The notes beneath the pieces were generated by a model. The model worked only from the letters and a program-made list of their open reading frames with translations. It was not told the DNA's origin and ran no database searches. Shown here piece after piece: positions 35,010 to 44,720 of a stretch of 64,000 nt of DNA. The position numbers and the translations under genes are program-made. Source of the stretch: Bin80 sp964291275 (lineage in GTDB: Bacteria; Bacteroidota; Rhodothermia; Rhodothermales; Bin80); the NCBI GenBank assembly GCA_964291275.2, contig OZ219800.1, positions 496,001 to 560,000 on the forward strand, given 5' to 3'. Position 1 is the first letter of the stretch. Each line of letters opens with the position of its first letter.

Positions 35010-37553
35010 ATGGATCGACACAGTAACTTTTCCAACCGTGTACGTGATGTGATCTCGTATAGTCGTGATGAGGCTATTCGTCTTGGTCACGATTACATAG
35101 GCACCGAGCATCTGCTGCTCGGACTGATCCGTGAAGGCGAGGGCGTAGCTGTTCGAATACTGCGCAATCTTGGCTGCGACCTGAATAGACTCAGAAAAGA
35201 AATTGAAAGCACCGTGCGCTCTGGTGGTGGTACGCTCACCGTCGGAAATCTCCCACTAACAAAACAGGCTGAAAAAGTACTTCGTATTACCTATCTGGAA
35301 GCCAAGCTCTACAAATCGGATGTAATCGGTACCGAGCACCTCCTATTGAGTCTGCTTCGAGATGATGACAATGTGGCCGCTAAAATACTGGGGGATACAT
35401 ATTCAATCACGTATGAGATCCTGCGTAAAGAGTTGGATACGATTCTCTCTGGAGGACCATCGAGTACGCGCAGGAACGAGCCCCGAGGTGGACGGACACA
35501 GGGCAACCGCGGTCGTCAGACGCCACAAGATACGAAGTCTAAAACGCCGGTATTGGATAATTTTGGGCGTGACCTGACCCGCCTCGCGGACAAAGGAGAG
35601 CTTGATCCTGTTATTGGCCGACATAAAGAGATTGAGAGAGTGGCTCAGGTTCTCAGCCGCCGCAAGAAAAACAACCCTATTCTGATTGGTGAACCTGGTG
35701 TCGGAAAGACCGCCATCGCAGAAGGTCTTGCGATGCGCATAACCCAGCGCAAAGTCTCTCGTGTCCTACACGACAAACGTATCATAACCCTTGACCTTGC
35801 TGCGCTGGTAGCAGGGACCAAGTATCGGGGGCAGTTTGAAGAACGACTGAAGGCCGTGATGACTGAGCTGGAAAAATGCCCAGAAGTAGTCCTCTTTATC
35901 GATGAGGTCCACACCATTGTCGGTGCGGGCAGTGCCTCGGGGTCACTTGATGCATCCAATATGTTCAAACCAGCACTGGCCCGTGGGGACTTGCAGTGTA
36001 TCGGAGCCACTACGCTGGATGAGTATAGACAGTATATCGAAAAGGATGGCGCCCTTGACCGACGCTTCCAAAAGATCCTTGTTGATCCATCCACACCGGA
36101 GGAAACGCTGGAAATCCTGCGCCAGATAAAAGATCGATACGAGGATCACCATCACGTTACCTACCGGGACGATGCAATACAACTGGCTGTGTCGCTCTCA
36201 GAACGCTACATTACCGACCGTCACCTCCCCGACAAGGCACTTGATATCATCGACGAAGCCGGTGCATGTGTCCATCTGGGTAATATTTGCGTACCGGATC
36301 ACATTATCGAACTGGAAGACCAGATCGAAGCAACGCGAAAAACAAAAGTCGAAGTTGTAACTCGACAGCGGTTTGAGGAAGCCGCTCGCTTGCGAGACAA
36401 AGAGTCGAAGCTTCAGGAAAAACTGGAGCAGGCCAAGCGTGAATGGAAGCAGCTGGCCGGAGAAGAGCGTTTTGCCGTCACTGCAGAAGATGTAACTGCA
36501 ACGGTGGCAATGATGACCGGCATTCCCCTTGAGAGATTGTCTGAGCCTGAGCAGAAAAAGCTGCTGGGCATGGAAATAGCCCTCCGTGAACACATCGTAG
36601 GCCAAGACGAGCCAATTGCCAAGCTCTCCAAAGCGATTCGTCGCACACGAGCCGGAATCAAAGATCCCAGCCGACCAATCGGATCCTTTATCTTCCTCGG
36701 ACCAACAGGGGTTGGAAAAACAGAGCTGGCAAAAGTGCTCACCGAGTACCTGTTCGATTCTACCGACGCACTCGTTCGTGTTGACATGAGTGAGTACATG
36801 GAGAAGTTTGCAGTTAGCCGCCTTGTTGGAGCGCCTCCAGGCTATGTGGGCTACGATGAAGGTGGACAGCTAACCGAGAAAGTCCGTCGCAAACCGTTCT
36901 CGGTCGTACTGCTAGATGAGATCGAAAAAGCCCACCCCGACGTGTTCAATATCCTGCTGCAGGTTCTTGATGATGGCGTTCTGACCGATGGAAGTGGACG
37001 GCGGGTTGATTTTCGTAATACGGTCATTATCATGACCAGCAACATTGGTGCAAGGGATATCCGTAACTCCGGTTTTGGGTTAGGTTTCTCGCAAAGTTCT
37101 GAGGTCTTTGACTATAAGGCCATGAAGAGCACGATTGAAACCGCTTTGAAGAATGTATTCAACCCCGAATTCCTGAACAGGATTGATGACGTGATCGTCT
37201 TTCATTCTTTGGAAAGAAAACATATCTATCAGATTATCGAGCTGCTTTCTCAGGAACTCTTTACACGCGTCCAAGCACTCGGAATTTCCGTTGAGCTGCA
37301 ACCCTCTGCAAATAATTTTCTCGTCGAGCGGGGCTACGACGCCAAGTTTGGCGCTCGACCCCTCAAGCGTGCGATTCAGCGCTACCTAGAGGATCCGTTG
37401 GCGGAAATGATTCTTGACCAGGGTTTGGGAGACGGAGACCGAATCTTAGTTGACTACACTACCTCAGCTGAGGCCCTTTCCCTGGAGGTCGATAGACCGT
37501 CAATACCCCTTCCAGAAGCTGGAGAACCTCAGAAAGAAGGTGCATCTGAATAG
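35010..37553 (+). CDS. clpC: ATP-dependent Clp protease ATP-binding subunit ClpC
   Basis: 847 residues from ATG 35010; a start at 34968 would overlap the previous gene. Two N-terminal Clp repeats (about 5-145: FSNRVRDVISYSRDEAIRLGHDYIGTEHLLLGL and KSDVIGTEHLLLSLL), AAA-1 (Walker A GEPGVGKTA near 225, Walker B VLFIDEVH), a short middle domain with a UVR-like segment (QRFEEAARLRDKESKLQEKLEQAKREW near 455), AAA-2 (Walker A GPTGVGKTE near 565, VVLLDEIEKAH) and a C-terminal small domain. It unfolds substrates for ClpP. The single middle-domain coil makes it ClpC rather than ClpB. Followed 7 bases later by tyrA. Confidence 0.95.
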   Translation: MDRHSNFSNRVRDVISYSRDEAIRLGHDYIGTEHLLLGLIREGEGVAVRILRNLGCDLNRLRKEIESTVRSGGGTLTVGNLPLTKQAEKVLRITYLEAKLYKSDVIGTEHLLLSLLRDDDNVAAKILGDTYSITYEILRKELDTILSGGPSSTRRNEPRGGRTQGNRGRQTPQDTKSKTPVLDNFGRDLTRLADKGELDPVIGRHKEIERVAQVLSRRKKNNPILIGEPGVGKTAIAEGLAMRITQRKVSRVLHDKRIITLDLAALVAGTKYRGQFEERLKAVMTELEKCPEVVLFIDEVHTIVGAGSASGSLDASNMFKPALARGDLQCIGATTLDEYRQYIEKDGALDRRFQKILVDPSTPEETLEILRQIKDRYEDHHHVTYRDDAIQLAVSLSERYITDRHLPDKALDIIDEAGACVHLGNICVPDHIIELEDQIEATRKTKVEVVTRQRFEEAARLRDKESKLQEKLEQAKREWKQLAGEERFAVTAEDVTATVAMMTGIPLERLSEPEQKKLLGMEIALREHIVGQDEPIAKLSKAIRRTRAGIKDPSRPIGSFIFLGPTGVGKTELAKVLTEYLFDSTDALVRVDMSEYMEKFAVSRLVGAPPGYVGYDEGGQLTEKVRRKPFSVVLLDEIEKAHPDVFNILLQVLDDGVLTDGSGRRVDFRNTVIIMTSNIGARDIRNSGFGLGFSQSSEVFDYKAMKSTIETALKNVFNPEFLNRIDDVIVFHSLERKHIYQIIELLSQELFTRVQALGISVELQPSANNFLVERGYDAKFGARPLKRAIQRYLEDPLAEMILDQGLGDGDRILVDYTTSAEALSLEVDRPSIPLPEAGEPQKEGASE

Positions 37554-37560
37554 CAATCTA

Positions 37561-38661
37561 ATGATTGAGCGCGTTGCCATCATCGGCATCGGCTTGATTG
37601 GCGGATCGCTCGCTCTGGCCTGGAAGGAGCGACTACCGAGCCTGCATGTCACGGGTTTTGATCAACCGGATGTGCTTAGTCAAGCAATCAAACTGGGTGT
37701 GATCGACCATGGAGCCCGTTCTCTAGTGGATGCGGTACGCCAGGCTGATGCTGTATTCTTGGCTGTGCCACTCAATGCTCTGGAGCCGGTACTGGGCTCG
37801 ATTGCTCCACACCTACAGGCTCATACTTTTGTAACCGACGTAGGCTCTGTAAAGCAACCTGTGATCAAAGCAGCAGAGCACCTCCTACCAAACAACATCT
37901 GTTTCATCGGAGGTCATCCCATGACTGGATCCGAACAGAGTGGACTTAGAGGAGCAGACTCTTTTCTCTTTGAAAATGCTGTTTACGTTCTCTGCCCGGA
38001 CGGACAGGAAGACTCAGACGCCTATCGTGCGCTCACGTACCTCGTGGAGTCCACAGGAGCACGAGTGCTTTCCATGGATAGTGTGCAGCATGATCGTGTA
38101 GTCGCCTGCGTCAGTCACTTGCCTCAGCTTCTGGCTACAAATCTGATGAACGTTGCAGCCGATCGAAGCCAAGCCAACCCGATCACTTTGCAGCTATCGG
38201 CAGGAGGATTCAGGGATATGACGAGAATTGCCTCCTCTCCGTTTGAGATGTGGTCGGCAGTCCTTGAGGCTAACCGCACAGACGTTGGAACAGCTCTTGA
38301 TGAGTTGATTTATGCCTTGGAGTTCACCCGAAAACAACTCCGCCCGGACGGTAATCTTCAGGAACTGCGTCCTGTATTTGAACGGGCACGTGCGATCCGC
38401 GACACTATCCCCCGAGATTTTAAAGGGTTTCTCCGACCTTTAAGCGATGTATTCGTGTACGCAAAAGATCAGCCGGGAGTACTGGCACATATCACAGGAA
38501 CGCTTTTTAAGCAGGGAATCAGCATTAAAGACATTGAGCTACTCAAAATTCGTGAGGGTACCGGTGGCGCATTCAGGATAAGTTTAGAGGACGACCGCAC
38601 GGCCGATGCGGCGGTAGCAGCGTTAAAGTCACAAGGTTGCCGCGCACACAGACTTCAATAA
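37561..38661 (+). CDS. tyrA: Prephenate dehydrogenase with ACT domain
   Basis: 366 residues from the ATG at 37561, 7 bases after the clpC stop. Rossmann NAD-binding motif GIGLIGGS near residues 9-16; FVTDVGSVK near 98; GGHPMTGSEQSGLRGA near 120 and the catalytic-region HDRVVACVSHLPQLLA near 180. An ACT domain occupies about residues 290-366 (VFVYAKDQPGVLAHITGTLFKQGISIKDIELL), the usual site for tyrosine feedback. It makes 4-hydroxyphenylpyruvate from prephenate in tyrosine biosynthesis. Confidence 0.94.
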   Translation: MIERVAIIGIGLIGGSLALAWKERLPSLHVTGFDQPDVLSQAIKLGVIDHGARSLVDAVRQADAVFLAVPLNALEPVLGSIAPHLQAHTFVTDVGSVKQPVIKAAEHLLPNNICFIGGHPMTGSEQSGLRGADSFLFENAVYVLCPDGQEDSDAYRALTYLVESTGARVLSMDSVQHDRVVACVSHLPQLLATNLMNVAADRSQANPITLQLSAGGFRDMTRIASSPFEMWSAVLEANRTDVGTALDELIYALEFTRKQLRPDGNLQELRPVFERARAIRDTIPRDFKGFLRPLSDVFVYAKDQPGVLAHITGTLFKQGISIKDIELLKIREGTGGAFRISLEDDRTADAAVAALKSQGCRAHRLQ

Positions 38662-38671
38662 TTCTAATAAT

Positions 38672-39784
38672 ATGCCACGCACACTCGCATTAAATGAAGC
38701 TCATGTAGCTATGGGTGGCCGTATGGTCGATTTTGCCGGTTACAGTATGCCACTGCAGTACACCAGCATTCTGGACGAACATAAAACCGTTCGAAGATCT
38801 GCAGGATTATTCGACGTAAGCCACATGGGAGAAATCTTTGCCATGGGAGCAGAGGCAGAAGACTTTGTACAGCATCTGGTTACTAATGATGTCTCTCGAC
38901 TGAGTATTGGGAAAGCAATGTATACCCTGATGTGCAATGAAGCAGGAGGGGCGATTGACGACCTACTCGTGTACAAGGTCAATCATGGCGCCTACATGCT
39001 CGTAGTCAATGCATCCAACACAGAGAAGGATTTTGAGTGGATGCAGGCCAATAACCCTATGGGGGCAGGCCTGTATGATGTGTCGGACCAAATGGGACTA
39101 CTCGCATTGCAGGGACCAGACTCTCTGGAGATTGGAGCAACACTGCTGGGCGAACCTGTCCATCAAATACCAAGCTTTCACTTCCTGCGACCAGCCGCAG
39201 GTGAGTTTATGGGCTTCAATAAGGTGATCGTTTCTCGGACCGGCTACACAGGAGAGATTGGACTTGAGTTCTATGTTGAATCCGAAAATACCCATGCACT
39301 GTGGGACGCAATCATGGCAGCCGGTTCGGACTACAACCTACAGCCTATCGGCCTTGGAGCTCGAGATACCCTCCGACTTGAGGCGGGTTTTTGCCTGTAC
39401 GGAAATGAGCTAACCGAAGATATCAATCCTTATGAAGCAGGCTTAGGCTGGACTACAAAACTGCAGAAGGGAGAATTTGTCGGCCGGGAGGCTCTGCAGG
39501 ATATCAAGGCCAACGGCCCTAAGCGCCGTCTGGTTGGCCTAGTCATAGATGGCAGGGGGATCCCCAGATCGGACTACACGGTTGTTTCTGAATCTGGGGA
39601 AAGTATCGGTCATGTCACCAGTGGATCCCAATCTCCCACACTAAATCGTGGCATAGCACTCGCGTATGTCCAAAACGATCCGGCGTTCACAACACCCGGG
39701 AGTAAGGTAGGTATACGTGTTCGATCCCGAACGCTGGATGCCTTTGTGCAGAAGTTACCATTTCATCGGAAGCCAAAGAAATAG
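38672..39784 (+). CDS. gcvT: Aminomethyltransferase, glycine cleavage T protein
   Basis: 370 residues. N-terminal LNEAHVAMGGRMVDFAGYSMPLQY and LFDVSHMGEI (near residue 46), folate-binding region with TGYTGEIGLEFYVE near 190, and GLGARDTLRLEAGFCLYGNEL near 228 are standard GcvT blocks, as is the C-terminal GHVTSGSQSPTL. It transfers the methylene group of glycine to tetrahydrofolate. Genes for the H and P proteins are not in the window. Starts 10 bases after tyrA. Confidence 0.95.
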   Translation: MPRTLALNEAHVAMGGRMVDFAGYSMPLQYTSILDEHKTVRRSAGLFDVSHMGEIFAMGAEAEDFVQHLVTNDVSRLSIGKAMYTLMCNEAGGAIDDLLVYKVNHGAYMLVVNASNTEKDFEWMQANNPMGAGLYDVSDQMGLLALQGPDSLEIGATLLGEPVHQIPSFHFLRPAAGEFMGFNKVIVSRTGYTGEIGLEFYVESENTHALWDAIMAAGSDYNLQPIGLGARDTLRLEAGFCLYGNELTEDINPYEAGLGWTTKLQKGEFVGREALQDIKANGPKRRLVGLVIDGRGIPRSDYTVVSESGESIGHVTSGSQSPTLNRGIALAYVQNDPAFTTPGSKVGIRVRSRTLDAFVQKLPFHRKPKK

Positions 39785-39848
39785 ACGCATGATCCTACGT
39801 CGTATCTTGATTGATCTGTGCATTTTATAAATCCCGAATTTTTCCTTA

Positions 39849-42275
39849 ATGGCCGATCCTAAAGCCAACCGCAGGCGAAGCAGTTCGACCTCATCCAAAC
39901 CTAAAGCTCGTTCGAAAACCAGACGCAGGCAGGAAGTTCTGGGGATACTTATTCTCACGCTCGGTGTCTTTCTCGCTATTGCCGGCGGCACCTACGCTTC
40001 ATCGGACGATATTCTCATTGAAGGAAGACCTTTCTGGGAATTACTGTTTCCTTTTGAGGGTCCATCCGTCAGTAATGCTGTCGGAGCAGTTGGTGCGTGG
40101 CTTGCGCACGCCATCGTACCATCCTTTTTCGGTTACACCTCCCTCCTCCTGATCATTACGATACTTCTGTGTGGCTACACCGTCCTCAGAAAGCGACCAC
40201 TGCGAGGTATCTGGATACCAACCTTACATATTATCTGGATTGTGTGTCTTATCGCCATAATACTTGGTCGTCTTAGCTTGTACGCGCCCATGTCTGAACT
40301 AGGTATATGGGCAGGTGCTCTCGGTCTTGGGGCAGCATTTTGGTTGAACGAAATAGTAGGCTGGCTTGGGTCATGGGTTATTCTGGGTGCTGGTCTCGTG
40401 ATTGGGCTTATGCTGACCATAGATCGGGACATTCAGCATTGGCTAGATCGTACAGAGCAAGTATGGAAAAACACAACTCAAGTAATCAAGGAAAACCAGG
40501 AAAAATCCAGAAAAGAACGTGCAGTTGAAAAAGCTTCTGGCAAAAATAAATTGCGATCAACCTGGGATGATCTTGATCCCCAATCCTCTCCTGCAACGGT
40601 GGAAACACACCATCATAACGTGGACCCTGAACCTGAGCAGGATATTGACTCGAAAAAGCCCCGTGCAACGAAACCCTCGGCCAACCAACCCACAACAGAG
40701 ATTGATCGAGCCGGCTTGGAACTCAAGGTTACCGGACAGATCACTGAGGAGGCCGGGCACACATCCCGGTCTCGAAGTACTCAGATTGAGGGAGTGGGTA
40801 AGTACAAGTTTCCACACGTTCGGCTGCTGGATGCTCCAAAGGAAACCGAGCAAAAGATTGACTACGAGGAGCTAGAAGAGAACAAGACCAAACTCGTCGA
40901 AAAACTCGCCCGACACAAGATTGAAATCATTGAAGTGAATGCCAAGGTGGGGCCTACCGTCACACTCTACGAGCTTACGCCTGCTCCCGGTGTGAAGGTC
41001 AGTCGTATCAAGTCACTGGAGGATGACTTGGCTATGGCTATGGCTGCGCAGGGGATTCGAATGATCGTCCCCATCCCCAATAAATCTGCCGTTGGCGTAG
41101 AGATACCGAACAGACAAAGAGAGCTTGTGCGGGTCCAGTCGGTGCTCAGTACAGCCCGGTTCCAGGAGTCCAACATGGAGCTGCCCGTGGTACTGGGCAA
41201 GACTATTGAGGGAGGTGTCTTCGTGCAGGACCTCACCAAGATGCCGCACCTACTGATCGCAGGAGCTACGGGATCCGGTAAGTCCGTCGGTCTGAATACG
41301 TTGATCACGGGGCTCCTTTATGCATGTGCTCCGTCGGATCTGAAGTTTGTAATGATCGACCCGAAAAAGGTCGAACTTCAGCAGTATGAAAAGCTTGAGT
41401 ATCATTTCCTAGCCATGCCGGAAGACGGGAGTGACGCCATCATCACGGAAGTTGAAGAAGCACTCAATATCCTGAAAGCTTGCGAACAGGAAATGGATGT
41501 GCGTTATGATCTTCTTAAAGAAGCTGGCGTGCGCGGAGTCAGGCGTTACAATACCCGATTTGCTAAGGGAGCCCTTGACCCTGCTTCCGGTCACAAACAT
41601 CTACCCTACATTGTGGTGATCATTGATGAGCTTGCTGATCTCATGATGACGGCTGGGAAGGATGTTGAGGCTCCCATCGCACGACTCGCCCAGAAGGCAC
41701 GGGCCATAGGCATTCACTTGATCCTGGCAACCCAGCGCCCTTCCGTTGATGTGATCACCGGACTTATCAAAGCGAACTTCCCGTCCCGTGTCGCTTTCCA
41801 GGTTGCCTCTAAAGTTGATGCACGGACTATCCTTGACCAGAACGGTGCTGAGCAGCTGGTCGGCAATGGTGATATGCTGTATATGAACGGTAGTAAAGTT
41901 TTGCGCCTGCAGGGGCCTTTCGTCTCCGGCAAGGAGATTGACCGACTGATCGATTACATCAGGAAGCAGCCGGAACCAAGCTCCTATCGATTACCCAAGG
42001 TCGAATTGGAACCCACCAAAAGCTCTTCCTACGATCAATCTTTTCAGGAGGGCACCACGGATCAGCTCTTTGAAGAAGCTGCACGAATCATTGTGCGGAG
42101 TCAGCAGGGCTCTGTTTCGTTGATTCAGCGCAAGTTATCCATTGGCTATACGCGGGCTGCTCGTATCGTCGATCAATTGGAGCAGGCTGGCGTTGTCGGA
42201 TCATTTGCCGGAGCAAAACCGCGCGACGTGCTTGTAGCTGACGAGGTTGCCCTTGAACAACTCCTGCATGGCTAA
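39849..42275 (+). CDS. ftsK: DNA translocase FtsK/SpoIIIE
   Basis: 808 residues. Four N-terminal membrane segments (about residues 30-195), a charged linker (about 205-320), then the motor: alpha domain KYKFPHVRLLDAP, Walker A GATGSGKSVGLN near residue 475, Walker B PYIVVIIDELADLMMTAG near 592 and LATQRPSVDVITGLIKANFPSR near 625. The C-terminal gamma winged-helix domain (about 740-808, QQGSVSLIQRKLSIGYTRAARIVDQLE) reads polarity sequences on the chromosome. It pumps DNA through the division septum and helps resolve dimers at dif. Confidence 0.96.
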   Translation: MADPKANRRRSSSTSSKPKARSKTRRRQEVLGILILTLGVFLAIAGGTYASSDDILIEGRPFWELLFPFEGPSVSNAVGAVGAWLAHAIVPSFFGYTSLLLIITILLCGYTVLRKRPLRGIWIPTLHIIWIVCLIAIILGRLSLYAPMSELGIWAGALGLGAAFWLNEIVGWLGSWVILGAGLVIGLMLTIDRDIQHWLDRTEQVWKNTTQVIKENQEKSRKERAVEKASGKNKLRSTWDDLDPQSSPATVETHHHNVDPEPEQDIDSKKPRATKPSANQPTTEIDRAGLELKVTGQITEEAGHTSRSRSTQIEGVGKYKFPHVRLLDAPKETEQKIDYEELEENKTKLVEKLARHKIEIIEVNAKVGPTVTLYELTPAPGVKVSRIKSLEDDLAMAMAAQGIRMIVPIPNKSAVGVEIPNRQRELVRVQSVLSTARFQESNMELPVVLGKTIEGGVFVQDLTKMPHLLIAGATGSGKSVGLNTLITGLLYACAPSDLKFVMIDPKKVELQQYEKLEYHFLAMPEDGSDAIITEVEEALNILKACEQEMDVRYDLLKEAGVRGVRRYNTRFAKGALDPASGHKHLPYIVVIIDELADLMMTAGKDVEAPIARLAQKARAIGIHLILATQRPSVDVITGLIKANFPSRVAFQVASKVDARTILDQNGAEQLVGNGDMLYMNGSKVLRLQGPFVSGKEIDRLIDYIRKQPEPSSYRLPKVELEPTKSSSYDQSFQEGTTDQLFEEAARIIVRSQQGSVSLIQRKLSIGYTRAARIVDQLEQAGVVGSFAGAKPRDVLVADEVALEQLLHG

Positions 42276-42313
42276 TCTTTTCTTTAACTCTAGCAACATC
42301 TCACATTAAGTAC

Positions 42314-42811
42314 ATGAAGCCTTTAGTTGGAATTCTGATGGGAAGTGACTCTGATCTCCCCATCATGCGCAAAGCCGCAGATATTCTGAAGTCTTTTGAC
42401 GTTCCCTTTGAATTAAATGTCATGAGTGCGCACCGTACACCCGATCGTGCTCATCAGTATGCAACCAGCGCCCATACCCGGGGAATCAAGGTGTTGATTG
42501 CCGGTGCAGGTGTAGCAGCACACTTGGCAGGCGTACTCGCAGCTAATACACCTCTACCTGTACTTGGCGTACCCATTAATTCCGGGGCACTTCAAGGGCT
42601 TGACGCCCTCCTGGCTACCGTACAGATGCCGAGCGGAATTCCCGTGGGAACCCTGGCCATCAATGGCTCAAAGAATGCTGCTCTACTGGCGGTACAAATA
42701 CTCGCCACATCTGACCCTGCACTTCAGCAGCGATTTATTGATTATAAAGCGGACATGGTCGACCAGGTAGATCTCAAAAATGCGCGCGTCCAAGAGCAAT
42801 TGTTTGCTTGA
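42314..42811 (+). CDS. purE: N5-carboxyaminoimidazole ribonucleotide mutase
   Basis: 165 residues. Class I PurE signatures: ILMGSDSDLP near residue 7, VMSAHRTPDR near 38 (catalytic His), AGAGVAAHLAGVLAANTPLPVLGVP near 65 and SGALQGLDALLATVQMPSGIPV. Catalyses the carboxylate shift that gives CAIR in purine synthesis. The usual partner purK is not next to it; the DNA that follows is intergenic and then the broken Fic gene. Confidence 0.95.
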   Translation: MKPLVGILMGSDSDLPIMRKAADILKSFDVPFELNVMSAHRTPDRAHQYATSAHTRGIKVLIAGAGVAAHLAGVLAANTPLPVLGVPINSGALQGLDALLATVQMPSGIPVGTLAINGSKNAALLAVQILATSDPALQQRFIDYKADMVDQVDLKNARVQEQLFA

Positions 42812-43181
42812 CCCAGATTCGCCAGAGTAGAACTGATCCTTCTATTTGTAGCTCTGCAAGCTGGAGGACGCTTGGGAAACTGTTCTTTTTTTGCCCATTT
42901 TTCGGTTTCCCTGAACCATGTAGGGATTCCTTACCGTTATACAGAACAGGAAGTGCCACTACGCCAATCAAAACCGCCTATAGCGGTTAAGAAGATTGAA
43001 AATGGTGTCGTACTTGTACGTGAAAAGTGGCCAACTATGGGAAAAAACACTGTTGGTCAAGTGAATGTGTAATAGGTCAAACGGCTCGCGTTAAGACCTA
43101 ATATCCTGAAGGGAGAACTTCAGCGCACCGCAGCACCAATACCTTTTGGTGATGTTAAGACGAGAACAAAAGCAAGCGGCC
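42812..43181. other. Gene-poor stretch between purE and the broken Fic gene
   Basis: About 370 bases. A forward frame from 42872 to 43072 is open for 66 codons, but its product is unlike anything recognised and its start is weak. No terminator-like hairpin was found. It marks the left border of the accessory island. Confidence 0.45.
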
Positions 43182-43314
43182 TTATGCTTGTGCAGGCCGG
43201 AAGGCATGCATCAATTCTATTTTCGCCCTATAACCATCCTCGCTTCTCGCCAGGAAGTTTTGTTCTACAAGCCAGTTCATGTCGCGAGTCAGCGTTTTAG
43301 AGGTTTTTTCTGTA
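43182..43314 (-). pseudogene. Displaced C-terminal tail of the Fic gene
   Basis: This stretch encodes a winged-helix end, KTSKTLTRDMNWLVEQNFLA followed by RSEDGYRAKIELMHAFRP, with stop TAA at 43182-43184. It joins the Fic reading frame exactly after ...RLARLYTE when the ISL3 copy and one TTTCTGTA duplication are removed. Confidence 0.88.
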
Positions 43315-44720
43315 GGGGCTTCCGCTTTTTAAGTGGGTTTGATGTCAGAATTAGGCTGAACAAGTAAGTGCTGGAATAGATTCGGGATTGATTTCGTTGT
43401 TATCTTAGCTGCGTTTTTGTGACGAAAATCAATCACAATCATTTATCAACGATGGAACAACGTATACAAGACATAAATCATCTTTTAGGGATTGAATCTC
43501 CTTGGGAGATTTCGGAGATCAAGCAAGACAAGACGGCTTTTACGGCTGAGATTCATGTAATCTGTTCAAAGGGTTCGGTATTGCACTGTCCAGAGTGTGG
43601 GGAAGTTTGTCCTGGATACGACCATCGTCTTCGGAAATGGCGCCACACGGATATCTGCGAGTATCGGACGAGCGTGGTTGCGAAAGTTCCCCGTGTGGCC
43701 TGTTCGGAGCATGGGATCAAGACCGTTTCGGTCCCTTGGGCGGATGCGCGGATGCGTTTTACAATGGCTTTTGAAAGAAAGGTAATTGACTGGTTGCAGG
43801 ATACAACCAGTATTTCAACGGTGGCCACCAGGCTGGGCGTCAGTTGGACGATGATCGCCAACATCATGGCGCGTGCGGTAAAGCGCGGACTCGCCCGTAG
43901 AGAGCCGCAACCGGTTCCCCATATATGTGTGGACGAGACCTCGTACAAAAAGGGCCATAAGTATATCACGGTGGTTTCGGATTCCCAAACGGGCACGGTG
44001 CTGTTTGTCAAGGAAAAGCGCACCCATACGAGTCTGGATGCCTATTATGAGGACTGTTCGGCTGCGCAACTGGAAGCGATTGAGAGTGTGAGCATGGATA
44101 TGTGGCCCGCCTACATCAAGTCCACGAAAAAACATGTTCCAGATGCAGAATCCAAGATTTCATTTGATCGTTTTCATGTGATGAAAAAGATTGTAGAGGC
44201 GGTGGATAAAGTTCGTCGGCAGGAGAACCGGGAATTGCGGAAAGCGGGCATTGAGGATCTCACCGGAACCAAGTACGACTGGCTCACCAATCGGGAGAAT
44301 ATGTCTGCCCGACAAAAGAAACGATTCCAGCAATTAAAGCACAGTTCGCTGAAAACGGCGCGTGCATGGGCCATCAAGGAACTGTCCCAGAAATTGTGGC
44401 ACTATGTCAGTCGTACTTCGGCCCTCAAGGGCTGGAAGCGCTGGTTATCCTGGGCCATGCGTTGTCGACTTGAACCCATGAAAAAAGCTGCTAAGACGGT
44501 TAAGAATCATCTATGGGGAATCATAAATGCGATCGTTCTAAAAGTTAGTAATGGCCCAGCTGAAAGCATAAATAGCCGCATCAAAACCGTCAAAGTTCGT
44601 GCGCGTGGATTCCGAAACACACAGCGGTTTGCCCATGCAATTTACTTCTATCTCGGAGGACTGGATCTGTACCCCGAAGGCCTCCAAAAACAGGCGCCCC
44701 ACTCATAAAAGTGAAGAGCC
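43315..44720 (+). mobile_element. ISL3-family insertion sequence, copy 2, 1,406 bp
   Basis: Same length, ends and internal sequence as copy 1 but in the opposite orientation. Flanked by an exact 8-bp target duplication TTTCTGTA (43307-43314 and 44721-44728). It interrupts the Fic gene near its 3' end. The ends are GGGGCTTCCGC... and ...AAGTGAAGAGCC. Confidence 0.96.
43419..44708 (+). CDS. ISL3-family transposase
   Basis: 429 residues from GTG, nearly identical to the copy at 20979-22268. The two residue changes (Ser for Pro near position 9; Ser for Trp in SRTSALKG) show that the copies have had little time to diverge. The zinc-binding region, HTH and DDE residues are all retained, so it is probably active. 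Confidence 0.95.
   Translation: MTKINHNHLSTMEQRIQDINHLLGIESPWEISEIKQDKTAFTAEIHVICSKGSVLHCPECGEVCPGYDHRLRKWRHTDICEYRTSVVAKVPRVACSEHGIKTVSVPWADARMRFTMAFERKVIDWLQDTTSISTVATRLGVSWTMIANIMARAVKRGLARREPQPVPHICVDETSYKKGHKYITVVSDSQTGTVLFVKEKRTHTSLDAYYEDCSAAQLEAIESVSMDMWPAYIKSTKKHVPDAESKISFDRFHVMKKIVEAVDKVRRQENRELRKAGIEDLTGTKYDWLTNRENMSARQKKRFQQLKHSSLKTARAWAIKELSQKLWHYVSRTSALKGWKRWLSWAMRCRLEPMKKAAKTVKNHLWGIINAIVLKVSNGPAESINSRIKTVKVRARGFRNTQRFAHAIYFYLGGLDLYPEGLQKQAPHS

Noticed and set aside
42872..43072. 66-codon forward ORF after purE, considered as a purK remnant
   Set aside because: The product has no ATP-grasp or PurK motifs and no recognisable similarity; treated as intergenic.
44590..44720. C-terminal end of the Fic reading frame as genuine Fic sequence
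   Set aside because: These codons lie inside the ISL3 element on its antisense strand; the true tail is at 43182-43306.
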